Origin: Verrucomicrobiales bacterium
Lineage (GTDB): Bacteria; Verrucomicrobiota; Verrucomicrobiia; Verrucomicrobiales; DEV007
Reading direction: 5' to 3'
DNA: 64,000 bases
Assembly: GCA_012960505.1 (NCBI GenBank)
Contig: DUBC01000019.1
Location: 1 to 64,000, forward strand
In this document: piece by piece, positions 18,301-26,884 of the stretch
Numbering within the stretch: position 1 is the first letter of the stretch
Layout of the letters: each line of letters starts with the position of its first letter
Made by a program: the position numbers and the translations under genes
The notes under the pieces: generated by a model
Database searches by the model: none
What the model saw: only the letters and a program-made list of their open reading frames with translations
What the model was told of the DNA's origin: nothing

Positions 18301-21300
18301 CCAACAACAGCTCAAGGCCTCGGCCAAGGGTCAGTACCGTCTCAGTTACACACTCAAGGACAAGGCAGGGCACAGTATTGAGGGAGGTTATGTCTTTGTA
18401 GTCAGGGGCGAAGGCTTTGACGGCAAAGAGTTCCGCTTCAATGACATTGAAATCATCAGTGACAAGAAAGAATACAAGGCTGGTGAAACGATCGAATTGA
18501 TGATCAATACGGAAAGAAAGAACAGCACAGTAGCCCTGTTCTTGCGTCCCACGAACGGCGTTTATCTGCCCCCAAGAATCATCCGCGTTGACGGCAAAAG
18601 TACCGTCGCTGAAATCAAAGTCACCAAGAAGGACATGCCCAACTTCTTCGTCGAGGCCTTCACCATCAGCGGAGGAAAGATTTACGAAGAGACCCGTGAA
18701 ATTATTGTTCCCCCAGAGAAGAGAATCTTGAACGTCGAAGTCCTTCCGGACGAAACACGTTACAAACCCGGTGCCCCAGCAAAAGTCAAAATCAAACTCA
18801 CTGACCTTGACGGCGAGCCTTTCGTCGGCACGACTGTCGTCACCGTTTACGATAAGGCCATCGAGTACATTTCCGGAGGCTCTAACGTTCCTGAAATTAA
18901 GGACTTCTTCTGGAAGTGGCGTCGTCGCCATAGCAGGAACACGGAGTTCAACCTGAACCGCTGGTTCCAGAACATCGTTCTCAAGGGCCAGAAAGGTATG
19001 GGAAGTATCGGCGCCTTTGGTAACTCTGTCGCGGATCAATCCTTCATAAAAGGTAAACTTGGAAATGCCTTTAACGCCGCACCACGATCTCAATCGTTGT
19101 CGAGAAACAGAAGCACACTAGCTAAGAGAAGTAATAAGTTGAGAGGATCGGCTGACGGTGCACCACTAGCATTAGGATTAGGCGCTCCACAGGCAGCATC
19201 GTTCGCTGCGGAAGAGAGCGAAATTCAATTAGAAGATGCATTTGGTGGAGGTGAAGGCGGAAAAGTTGATTCTGGAGGAGCCGCTTCGGCTGAAGTTCAG
19301 CCAACGATCCGAAGCAACTTTGCTGATCTCGCGTTCTGGGCATCGAAACTGGACACAGATAAGAACGGGCTCGCAGAGATTGAGATCGATATGCCTGAGA
19401 ACCTGACGACCTGGAAAATAAGGACATGGGCAATGGGCCACGGAACGAAAGTCGGTCAGGGTGAGGCCGAAGTGATCACCAGCAAGGACCTCATCATCCG
19501 CATGCAGGCCCCGCGTTTCTTTGTCGAGAAGGACGAAGTGACCCTCACCGCGAACGTTCATAATTACCTGAAGAAAGAGAAAAAGGTTAGAGTCGAGCTT
19601 GGCCTCGAAGGTGACTCAATAGCGATCGTGAAGGACGAGACTACGAGCAAGACAATCACAATTCCGGCCGGAGGAGAAAAGAAAGTCGACTGGCTCGTGA
19701 AGGCCGTCCGCGAAGGCGAGGCTTCCATTACCATGAAAGCACTGACCGATGAGGAGTCTGACGCGATGCAGATGAGCTATCCGGTACTAGTACACGGCAT
19801 GCTTAAGACGGATTCTTACAGTGGAGCAATCAGGCCCGAACAGAAAACCGCGGAAATTAAACTCAGTGTTCCAGCGCAGCGTCGCCCTGAACAGACACGA
19901 CTAGAGGTCAGGTACTCACCGAGCCTTGCCACTGCAATGGTCGATGCACTCCCTTACCTGACCGATTACCCTTACGGTTGCACCGAACAGACGCTGAACC
20001 GTTTCCTTCCGACAGTCATTACCCAGAAAATCCTGATGAACATGGGAATCAACCTCAAGGACATCAAGAAGAAGCGCAGTAACCTCAACGCTCAGGAAAT
20101 TGGCAAAGATAAGAAACGTGCCAAGCAATGGAAGAAGTCAGGCCAGAACCCGGTCTTCGATGATAAGGAAGTGGACAAGATGGTTAAGGAAGGCGTTGAG
20201 AGACTCACCTCCATGCAAAATTCTGACGGTGGATGGGGCTGGTTCTATGGACCACAGGAAAGATCATACCCTCACACGTCAGCTGTCGTCGTTCACGGAC
20301 TCCAACTGGCCCGAGAAAATGACATTGCCCTAGTCCCAGGAACTCTCGAGAAAGGAATTGCTTGGCTCCAGAGGCACCAGAAAGAGCAGGTCCAGCTGAT
20401 TAAAAATTCGGTCGATAAGGACAAAAACAAGCGATGGAAAAGTCATGCCGATAACCTCGACTCGTTCATTTTCATGGTCCTCTGCGATGCAGACAAAGTG
20501 AATGCCGAAATGCGTGATTTTCTTTACCGAGACCGGAACAAGCTGTCCGTTTACTCAAAGTCAATGCTTGGGCTAGCGATGCACAAGATCAACAGGGTCG
20601 AGGAACGGGACATGCTGATCCGCAACGTCGAGCAGTTCCTAGTCATCGACAATGAGAACCAAAGCGCGTACCTCGAACTGAAGAACGGCGGGTACTGGTG
20701 GAGTTGGTACGGTAGCGAGTTCGAATCGCAGGCCTATTACTTGAAACTACTCGCAGCGGTCAAACCCAAATCACCACAAGCGAGCGGACTGGCAAAGTAC
20801 CTGATCAATAATCGTAAGCATGCGACTTACTGGAACAGTACCAGAGACACTGCCATCTGCATTGAGGCACTGGCCGACTACATTCGCGCGACCGGTGAAG
20901 CTGAACCTGACATGACTGTCGAAATTCTCTTCAACGGAAAGAAGCTTAAAGAAGTAAAAATCAATAAGGACAATATCTTTAATTACGACAACAAGCTTGT
21001 CCTTGAAGGGGACGCCGTCGACACAGGTGAGCATAAGCTCGAATTCAGAAAAAAGGGCAAAGGTCCACTCTACTTCAATGCTTACCTCACAAACTTCACG
21101 CTCGAGGACTTCATCACGAAGGCCGGCCTTGAAGTGAAGGTTAACCGTGAATATTACAAACTCACCCCTGAGGATAAAACTATTCAGAACGTCGGCTCTA
21201 GGGGCCAGTCCGTGAACCAGAAAGTGGAGAAGTACAAAAGGGCAAAGCTAAAGAGCGGTGACAAGATTAAGAGCGGTGACCTCGTCGAAATTGAACTCAC

Positions 21301-21601
21301 TATCGAAAGCAAAAACGACTACGAATACCTTATGTTCGAAGATATGAAGGCGGCCGGTTTCGAGCCAGTCGATCTTCGGAGTGGTTATTCACGTAACGGC
21401 ATGAGCGCCTACATGGAACTGAGAGACCAGAAAGTCACTTTCTTTGTCAGGTCTCTGGCAAGAGGAAAGCACAGCCTCAGTTACCGCATGAGGGCCGAGA
21501 CTCCTGGGAAGTTCAGCGCTTTACCGAGCCGCGCAGAAGCGATGTACGCCCCTGAACTCAAAGCAAATTCAGACGAAATCAAGATACAGATCATTGACTA
21601 G
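15377..21601 (+). CDS. bacterial alpha-2-macroglobulin family protein with thioester
   Basis: 2074 residues, above the roughly 1500-1900 of most bacterial homologues. It has a type-I signal peptide (cleavage near SNAEEQ, residue 21) and no lipobox. N-terminal 30-390 is helical and TPR-like (NWKEAFEAYQGLL, YPKAAKYWQQSIEKFG). Macroglobulin beta domains follow, with the MG2 signature AIFITDRPVYRPNQEV (about residue 640). Residues about 790-840 are extremely rich in Trp and Tyr. A low-complexity Gly/Ala/Ser-rich stretch at about 1215-1312 is the probable bait region. The A2M strand WKIRTWAMG follows. The thioester motif is C1535-T-E-Q1538 in YGCTEQT, inside a terpenoid-cyclase-like helical domain. 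The family entraps proteases: bait cleavage releases the thioester for covalent capture. It is not next to pbpC, the usual partner in enterobacteria. The stop overlaps the convergent phosphatase gene by 11 bases. Confidence 0.9.
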   Translation: MRSITPLILTFFAFSLISNAEEQSINNDRKKASKLQKDGNWKEAFEAYQGLLLGEGNSGSAAAGDLENAYQCLNRTGQIQDIDKFIESVTQKYPKDWRILASAAKIYMGTQHMGYLISGEFKRGHHRGGGKYVNAYERDRVKSLALMEQAMKSSEGEEDKTALGQFYFDFSNSIRSNRGSSESWRLQNLTDFKKIPDFQDGGYYRARNVGTPVNEDGSPVLYSLPSAWDEAKNDGQRWRFLLTEAGEISPTLAGSAKYQWISFLRNQFGVQTMQQWGFGRFFGQHSPDQGKKNESGTYELHTLKENETIVRLATGVKRITLPDEHNHITQLKQVAELEDKSFAEQATNDLASIFENRRQYPKAAKYWQQSIEKFGPGGKNKWKVDRLNQILDEWGRFDGTQTHPAGEKPSLGFVFRNGEEVKFEAFTIDIRKLLEDVKSHLKSNPSQIDNSQVNIGNIGYSLINDKMEKYVGESIADWELRLEPRKNHWDKRIDIVTPLTKSGAYLLKAKMTNGNTSNIIVWVSDTAIVKKPLDKKSFYFVGDALNGNPIERANVEFFGYRVEYLKKNKLLQPKRRYNVITKQFAEFTDKQGQIMLGADRMPNQMQWLITATTEDGRFAYHGFSGVWYNNIHDPAYNTTKAIFITDRPVYRPNQEVNFKAWVRHSQYDKEDKSQFAGKEFNILINNPKGEKIYEKQLKADQYGGFTDKITLPKNATLGMYRINILHQGRHMAHGGNTFRVEEYKKPEFEVTIDSPSKPVMLGEKVPAKITAKYLFGAPVQNATVKYKVMRSEHDGRWFAPMPWDWFYGSGYWWFSYDYDWYPGWKNWGCRRPTHWWWPRGNMPPEVVLESEVEIGADGTVEIEIDTALAKAMHGDIDHKYSITAEVRDESRRTIVGSGSVLVARKPFKVNLWMNRGYYRVGDVIQARANARTLDGKGVEGEGTLKLLKIEYNDEGKPDEKTIASWDIDTGNNGQIQQQLKASAKGQYRLSYTLKDKAGHSIEGGYVFVVRGEGFDGKEFRFNDIEIISDKKEYKAGETIELMINTERKNSTVALFLRPTNGVYLPPRIIRVDGKSTVAEIKVTKKDMPNFFVEAFTISGGKIYEETREIIVPPEKRILNVEVLPDETRYKPGAPAKVKIKLTDLDGEPFVGTTVVTVYDKAIEYISGGSNVPEIKDFFWKWRRRHSRNTEFNLNRWFQNIVLKGQKGMGSIGAFGNSVADQSFIKGKLGNAFNAAPRSQSLSRNRSTLAKRSNKLRGSADGAPLALGLGAPQAASFAAEESEIQLEDAFGGGEGGKVDSGGAASAEVQPTIRSNFADLAFWASKLDTDKNGLAEIEIDMPENLTTWKIRTWAMGHGTKVGQGEAEVITSKDLIIRMQAPRFFVEKDEVTLTANVHNYLKKEKKVRVELGLEGDSIAIVKDETTSKTITIPAGGEKKVDWLVKAVREGEASITMKALTDEESDAMQMSYPVLVHGMLKTDSYSGAIRPEQKTAEIKLSVPAQRRPEQTRLEVRYSPSLATAMVDALPYLTDYPYGCTEQTLNRFLPTVITQKILMNMGINLKDIKKKRSNLNAQEIGKDKKRAKQWKKSGQNPVFDDKEVDKMVKEGVERLTSMQNSDGGWGWFYGPQERSYPHTSAVVVHGLQLARENDIALVPGTLEKGIAWLQRHQKEQVQLIKNSVDKDKNKRWKSHADNLDSFIFMVLCDADKVNAEMRDFLYRDRNKLSVYSKSMLGLAMHKINRVEERDMLIRNVEQFLVIDNENQSAYLELKNGGYWWSWYGSEFESQAYYLKLLAAVKPKSPQASGLAKYLINNRKHATYWNSTRDTAICIEALADYIRATGEAEPDMTVEILFNGKKLKEVKINKDNIFNYDNKLVLEGDAVDTGEHKLEFRKKGKGPLYFNAYLTNFTLEDFITKAGLEVKVNREYYKLTPEDKTIQNVGSRGQSVNQKVEKYKRAKLKSGDKIKSGDLVEIELTIESKNDYEYLMFEDMKAAGFEPVDLRSGYSRNGMSAYMELRDQKVTFFVRSLARGKHSLSYRMRAETPGKFSALPSRAEAMYAPELKANSDEIKIQIID
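19021..19312 (+). other. probable bait region of the alpha-2-macroglobulin, with deviating codon use
   Basis: This segment (about residues 1215-1312) is low-complexity and rich in Gly, Ala, Ser, Arg and acidic residues, between two well-conserved macroglobulin segments, the position of the bait in family members. Leucine here is written with TTG, CTA or TTA in 7 of 8 codons, whereas flanking parts of the gene mostly use CTC, CTG or CTT. Identification as bait is by position and composition only. Confidence 0.5.
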
Positions 21602-23780
21602 AATGCTTCTCAAAGCGCTCAAAGAAACGTGAACTTGAACGAGGAAACTGCTGCCTGATGTAATCAGTATGAGTTAGCGCACCTATATCTTTCCTGAAAT
21701 CGAGAGGCTTATCTAGGATGTCCGAGTATTCACATACTACCAATTGCTTAGGAACGCTCGTACTCCAAGGGCCAGGAAAAGAAAATTTAACCTTACGCCC
21801 TTCACCGATCAGGCAAACTCCGATCCCGGACTCTCCTCGGTGAACAGTTGAGAGTACAGCCTCTCTCGATGAAGCCTGATAATCAAATAAGGACTGCCCA
21901 GCAAGGTCCTCATAGTATTTCGGATTCAGACCAATTAAATTTAGTAGACTGGGCATCACGTCATAGTGACTCACATTGTCTTGAGACGGCACATCCTTCA
22001 CCCACTCAGGCCACTTGATGATGATAGGAACTTCTGTCTGGTACTTATTCAAGGAAGAACAGTGAAACCAACTACCGTCTTCCTGAAATTCCTCACCATG
22101 GTCTCCGGTTATGATAATGACACTATTATCATAACGTCCCTTGAATTTAAGAAACTCTACAAATTCCTCTATTGCATAATCCACCCAATGCACCGCATTC
22201 TCATATCTTCTCACGACCTGACCAATAATCTCATCACTCGGCGCAAGGTTCCCTGGCACATAATTGGCACAGTTCTCGTGGAGTTGCTCAAAATCGGTAG
22301 GCCAGTAATAATTGTAATGAGGCGAATCCAAAGCAGTGAAATGGAACTGCGGTGATTCCGGATCCGAATTAATATATTCTCGCTGGTCCCTCATTATAAA
22401 TTTCTCCCGCTCCGGGATCGATCCAAGCAAAGCGTCCTCCGAATCATCTAACGTCATATCCGCCAGATAATGATTGCCGCCGAAATTCAAAGGCCCGAGG
22501 TGCCTATAACTCAAATCACAGACTGCTCTGACCTGTATTTCATAACCAATCTTTTTTAGAACTTTGAGTGGATAGGCTCCAGCGAATCCGTTTTCACCAT
22601 CCTTTTGTTTTACGGCCTCGCCCCAGTGAATCGCAACGCGACTATGCAGCATTGAAAACCAGGAAAGAGGGGTGCAGTTGGAACCGGCAAAGGTCCTTCC
22701 CAAGTCCTGAGCTTCTTCTTTACGAAAACGGTGAAGGAATGGAGCCACTTCCGGAGTAATTGAATCCGATCTCCAGCTCTCGATCATGAACACATACACG
22801 TCCGGTTTCTGCAAATGAGGCGCGTCCTCTAGACCCTGAAGAAGTTCATTTCTGACAGGAGTCGGAGACATTTCCCGAAAGGCCACGTCCATCTTTTCAA
22901 AGCCCGCGGGCGGCGCAAAGATTCCGATATGCGTACCAAATAACTTATGATGGCGCTGCCACTCCTCACTACGCTTGTAAAGATGACTACCCCAGGACTC
23001 TGCCACAGTAAAAATCCAGCAAAATAAGACCCCACTCAGAATGAAACGATTCGATACACGAGATTTGATAAGAGACGTGCAAAGATAGAACATAAAGGAT
23101 CCGATCAGTACCAGCAACCCAATGCCGAAAAATTGATTCACAGTCATGTCGACACCAGAAGCTGCGATCTCTTTACTCAGATCAAAGCTTCCTGAAGCAG
23201 TCAGGGAATTAACAAAAGTAAAAAGTGAATGGTTCCAGTACTGCTTCAATAGAAAATCAGCAACAACTAAAATCGGCGTCAACGAGAAGACCAAAATAAC
23301 AATCGCCCGGAAAGGCGTCGGCGTCATACCAAGAACGAATTGAAAGACAAATAACAAGCAAAGGACAGACGCTGCCTGAGTAGTCAACCGTCCCAATGAA
23401 GAACCAATCAATTCGATTGCATTATCAGTGTCCACTGAAAACAGCACATAAATATCACTCAAGACAAGGAGCAGAAATACAATTATCCAGAAAAGACCAT
23501 TACATTTCCATGCAGATCTGAACCAGTCCTTGAACTTTGATCCAGATTCAACTGAGCGTCGCCGCCTCAATCTGATAGGTGCAACTACTAAAATGGCTCC
23601 CGCACCCGCAAGGATCAGAGTAATTAATATATTGGCCGCAAGGAGACCATTCCCCAGCTTCCAATAAAGGTTGTAAGGAACTGAAAGGCATAAAGCTCCG
23701 AATGCCCAACCCACCAATAATAAGAATGACTTTTTATGGCCATTCGTACTTAGTGGTTCTGAACAATGATTTTGATTCAT
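21591..23780 (-). CDS. membrane-anchored alkaline-phosphatase-superfamily hydrolase (LtaS/YejM-like)
   Basis: 729 residues. About six or seven membrane helices occupy residues 18-275. The extracytoplasmic catalytic domain starts near 325: metal-binding E in VFMIESWRSD (about 334), Thr nucleophile candidate in GSNCTPLSWF (about 370) and the ITGDHGEEF metal site (about 559). This Glu-Thr-Asp/His arrangement fits lipoteichoic-acid-synthase and YejM/PbgA-type enzymes; the C-x-P-x-R formylglycine motif of true sulfatases is absent. It may transfer or hydrolyse a phosphate- or phosphoglycerol-type group on an envelope lipid or glycan. It is transcribed away from a second enzyme of the same superfamily at 23925, with 144 bases between the starts. 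Confidence 0.75.
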   Translation of the reverse strand: MNQNHCSEPLSTNGHKKSFLLLVGWAFGALCLSVPYNLYWKLGNGLLAANILITLILAGAGAILVVAPIRLRRRRSVESGSKFKDWFRSAWKCNGLFWIIVFLLLVLSDIYVLFSVDTDNAIELIGSSLGRLTTQAASVLCLLFVFQFVLGMTPTPFRAIVILVFSLTPILVVADFLLKQYWNHSLFTFVNSLTASGSFDLSKEIAASGVDMTVNQFFGIGLLVLIGSFMFYLCTSLIKSRVSNRFILSGVLFCWIFTVAESWGSHLYKRSEEWQRHHKLFGTHIGIFAPPAGFEKMDVAFREMSPTPVRNELLQGLEDAPHLQKPDVYVFMIESWRSDSITPEVAPFLHRFRKEEAQDLGRTFAGSNCTPLSWFSMLHSRVAIHWGEAVKQKDGENGFAGAYPLKVLKKIGYEIQVRAVCDLSYRHLGPLNFGGNHYLADMTLDDSEDALLGSIPEREKFIMRDQREYINSDPESPQFHFTALDSPHYNYYWPTDFEQLHENCANYVPGNLAPSDEIIGQVVRRYENAVHWVDYAIEEFVEFLKFKGRYDNSVIIITGDHGEEFQEDGSWFHCSSLNKYQTEVPIIIKWPEWVKDVPSQDNVSHYDVMPSLLNLIGLNPKYYEDLAGQSLFDYQASSREAVLSTVHRGESGIGVCLIGEGRKVKFSFPGPWSTSVPKQLVVCEYSDILDKPLDFRKDIGALTHTDYIRQQFPRSSSRFFERFEKHSSQ

Positions 23781-23924
23781 CCTAACATGCTAATTATTAC
23801 CCATAAATTTGCGCTGTGAAAGCAGTATTAAGTTGCATTATTAATTACAGTTGTTTTATTTTTCAAAACTGTACGGAGCCTCACCCAATCAGGCATGAGA
23901 ATCTGAAAAGAACAAGAAAAGTCA

Positions 23925-26174
23925 ATGCGAACAGCGCATCAAGACATAGCGCAAACAAGTACTGAGGCTAAAAAAGGAACGGTTATCTTCCTTTGGGTTG
24001 CTCTCAGCGTCATCTTTTTTCACTTTGTTTTATACATTGTGAGCTGCTCCTTACTATTAACCCAAGCAGCTGAAGTGAACAGTTCTTTTGCGGAAGGAGC
24101 GGTGAAGGATCATGGATTATACATGGTGATGAGCAGCGTATCCCTGCTCAGGGGCTACCTAATAATTTCAGCCTGTTACGTGATTGTACTCTTCCCAATA
24201 GTGAAACTATGGATAGGAAAAAAACAATTCACGCGCAAATCGATCATCCTAAGGACCTCGTTCCTTATGTTAATCAGCCTGTCAGCACTAATTTTTAGAA
24301 TGATGGTCTTCAAACCTTACTTCGTGGCTCAATGGATACCTGAATGGCAATCACAAATAATGCCTGGCGCTCCTGGAGTCCTTAAAAGCATCACTCTTTG
24401 GACCCTGCTCAATGGGATCCCCATTGTTATTTTATTAGTCGTCTCAGTTTTTTGGATGCGATTTCTGGTCTCATTGCCAAAGGCAATGGGCAATATCAGG
24501 TTCAAACTTGCACCAATCATGGTGATCGCGGGCATCGTGATTTCATTGAGCATATGCATCAAAATTCTTCAATCAAGTCTCACTAAGGATTCAGAAAAAC
24601 CAAATATTATTATCATTGCATCAGATTCGTTACGTTCAGATCACCTGTCCTGTAATGGGTACGATCGCAAAACCTCTCCTAACATTGACAAACTTGCTGC
24701 TCAATCACAAAACTTCACCAAGTGCTTCACTCCGATCGGTTCGACTCTCGAATCCATGGTCAGTCTATTCAGTTCACAATATCCACACTCGCATGGGGTC
24801 CGACAAATGTTCCCTTCTAAAAAGGTCGTTGACAGGGTAAATAATGAATCTCCCAAACTTCCAAGGATTTTAGCTGATTCAGGATACCAAACCGCGGTAA
24901 TAGGCGACTGGTGCAGCGCAATATTCAATGAAGTTCCTATGGGATTTGAGGATGTTCAAGTTTCTGAATTTGACTCCTTCCGTATATGGCTAAGCCAAGC
25001 TCTGTACCTTTCGCATCCAGTCATTCCATTATATTTTGACAATAAATTTGGTTATTGGCTTTTTCCAAAACTGGAATCCTTCGCTCATTATCTCAGAGCA
25101 GAAGTCGTAACAGATAGAGCCATTGCAAAGATCAAATACCGGAGGGATAAGGACAAGCCCTTCTTCTATACAATATTCACCGGGTGCAATCATTTTGCAT
25201 ACCATGCCCCGTATCCTTATTACGAAAAATGGACCGACCCTAATTACAAAGGGCCTAACAAGTATCAGGTTCACTTTGATCCAAACGAATTCGTTTCAAA
25301 TCCATCTTGGGACAACCCTTACACCTCATACACCGACGAGGAAAAACAACACATCATAGATCTATACGACGGTTGCGTGAGCCGTTTCGATGACTGCGTT
25401 GGTCGGATACTGGAAACTCTGGAACAACAAAAACTGATGGCCAATACCATCATCCTAATCACTTCGGATCATGGAGAGGATTTATTTGAACCTAACACCA
25501 CAATCACCCATGGAGTCAGCTTCAATGGAGGGGACCAAGGAAATCTAGTTCCCTGCATCCTGTACGTCCCAAATATGGAACCAAAAAAAATAAATCAACT
25601 CGTTCGTAACATTGACATCTCACCGACCATCCTTGAACTCACAGAACAACCAAAAGATAACAGATTCGAAGGAGTGAGTCTCATGCCTAGCATTAGAAAT
25701 AAACAGCATTCCCTTGGCCTCTCCTTCTACGGAGAAACAGGATTTCCTTTTATTCAACGCAAGATACCCGGAGAGAAGGTTCTTAAGACTCCCTCCATGG
25801 ACCAATTAACCTATGTAGATAAAGATTTCGATTTTCACATTGTGCTTAAGGATATGCATCGAGATGCAATCATATCTGGAAAAGAAAGGTGCTTAAGAAC
25901 AGAAGAATGGAAACTGGTCTTCACTCCCGGTACACAGAGTCCAATCCACAGGCTATATCACATCCCAAGTGATCCCAATTGCATAAAAAATGTAAGTAAT
26001 GAAAACTCTGAAATATTAGTAAGAATGAAATATCACCTCTGGCAATGGATCATTTCTGGAAAAGAATCCAATAGCTCTGAAATACTAGAAGGTAAAATGC
26101 CAGAGGAATACGAAATCCCCTCAAAATTCCAGAACATTGAGTTTTCATTGGATAATGAAGACCCTTCAACTTAA
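23925..26174 (+). CDS. membrane-anchored sulfatase-like hydrolase (alkaline-phosphatase superfamily)
   Basis: 749 residues. Five hydrophobic helices are visible (about 20-46, 73-93, 105-127, 154-182, 199-219), then the catalytic domain from about 227: IIIIASDSLRSDHLSCNGY with the first metal Asp, nucleophile candidate T274 in GSTLESMVSL, and TSDHGEDL near 515. The position normally holding the sulfatase Cys/Ser in C-x-P-x-R is Thr in a non-matching context, so it is probably not a formylglycine sulfatase. A phosphotransferase or phosphodiesterase role on the outer face of the inner membrane is the best guess. It is divergent from the 729-residue relative; the two are not close copies and differ in topology. 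Start ATG at 23925 lacks a Shine-Dalgarno sequence. Confidence 0.75.
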   Translation: MRTAHQDIAQTSTEAKKGTVIFLWVALSVIFFHFVLYIVSCSLLLTQAAEVNSSFAEGAVKDHGLYMVMSSVSLLRGYLIISACYVIVLFPIVKLWIGKKQFTRKSIILRTSFLMLISLSALIFRMMVFKPYFVAQWIPEWQSQIMPGAPGVLKSITLWTLLNGIPIVILLVVSVFWMRFLVSLPKAMGNIRFKLAPIMVIAGIVISLSICIKILQSSLTKDSEKPNIIIIASDSLRSDHLSCNGYDRKTSPNIDKLAAQSQNFTKCFTPIGSTLESMVSLFSSQYPHSHGVRQMFPSKKVVDRVNNESPKLPRILADSGYQTAVIGDWCSAIFNEVPMGFEDVQVSEFDSFRIWLSQALYLSHPVIPLYFDNKFGYWLFPKLESFAHYLRAEVVTDRAIAKIKYRRDKDKPFFYTIFTGCNHFAYHAPYPYYEKWTDPNYKGPNKYQVHFDPNEFVSNPSWDNPYTSYTDEEKQHIIDLYDGCVSRFDDCVGRILETLEQQKLMANTIILITSDHGEDLFEPNTTITHGVSFNGGDQGNLVPCILYVPNMEPKKINQLVRNIDISPTILELTEQPKDNRFEGVSLMPSIRNKQHSLGLSFYGETGFPFIQRKIPGEKVLKTPSMDQLTYVDKDFDFHIVLKDMHRDAIISGKERCLRTEEWKLVFTPGTQSPIHRLYHIPSDPNCIKNVSNENSEILVRMKYHLWQWIISGKESNSSEILEGKMPEEYEIPSKFQNIEFSLDNEDPST

Positions 26175-26394
26175 ATACCTAAGAAAAATCCTAAGAACCA
26201 CATTCTTTTGAGTGCATCTTTGCTCTTAAAATACCTTGACTGAGAATCTGCCTGATACTACTAGGATTTCAATTACCAAGAAACCTGAAAGGGGCGCTCT
26301 CCTCAGTCAAACAAAGCACGAATAAAGAACCCCATCCCCTTCTTTAAGAATCATCTGCTTCTCAGATCCTTTAATTCCACTACCACAACAAATA

Positions 26395-26850
26395 ATGGAA
26401 CTGGCGAACACTCTCACAACAAAACAAATTGTTCCCGAAATGATTTCAACGACCAGTGCCGAAGCCATCGAGGAACTGGTCACCGAACTCCACGGAATAG
26501 GAATCATCACTGAATCCTGCAAAACGAATTCCATTCATTTATTGATCGAAAGGGAAGATAAGACCACGACTGGCATCGGCTCTGGCGTAGCGATACCACA
26601 CACATTCTCAAGTGAAGTAAAAGAAATAACGATGATCTTCGGCAGATCAATGGAAGGCATAGATTTTGAAGCAATCGATAACAATCCAGTAAACTTCGTT
26701 GTTCTTTTCATTATGCCAGAGAACAACAAGAATCATCTTCAAACATTATCAGCCATCGCGAAATTCTTCACTAAGGGAGGAATCAGGAAAAAACTCTTGG
26801 AAGCAAATACTAAAGAGGACATCATTAATGCCTTCAAGGAACAGGAATGA
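26395..26850 (+). CDS. ptsN: PTS EIIA-Ntr-like protein (PtsN type)
   Basis: 151 residues covering a full EIIA domain of the fructose/nitrogen-regulatory type. The phosphorylated histidine is H69 in GVAIPHT, and KNHLQTLSAIAKFF is the usual following helix. Family members take phosphate from NPr/HPr and either pass it to a sugar permease or act as regulators of potassium, nitrogen or stress functions. No EIIB/EIIC permease gene is adjacent, so a regulatory role is more likely, and the symbol is by family only. The gene lies 34 bases upstream of argS on the same strand and is probably co-transcribed with it. Confidence 0.8.
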   Translation: MELANTLTTKQIVPEMISTTSAEAIEELVTELHGIGIITESCKTNSIHLLIEREDKTTTGIGSGVAIPHTFSSEVKEITMIFGRSMEGIDFEAIDNNPVNFVVLFIMPENNKNHLQTLSAIAKFFTKGGIRKKLLEANTKEDIINAFKEQE

Positions 26851-26884
26851 ACTGAGAGCTTAATGGCAACATAAAAGTAAAATA

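Noticed and set aside
18212-19093. 293-codon antisense ORF inside the macroglobulin gene
   Set aside because: It lies wholly opposite a well-supported coding region, has no recognisable domain and is expected from the codon bias of the sense gene.
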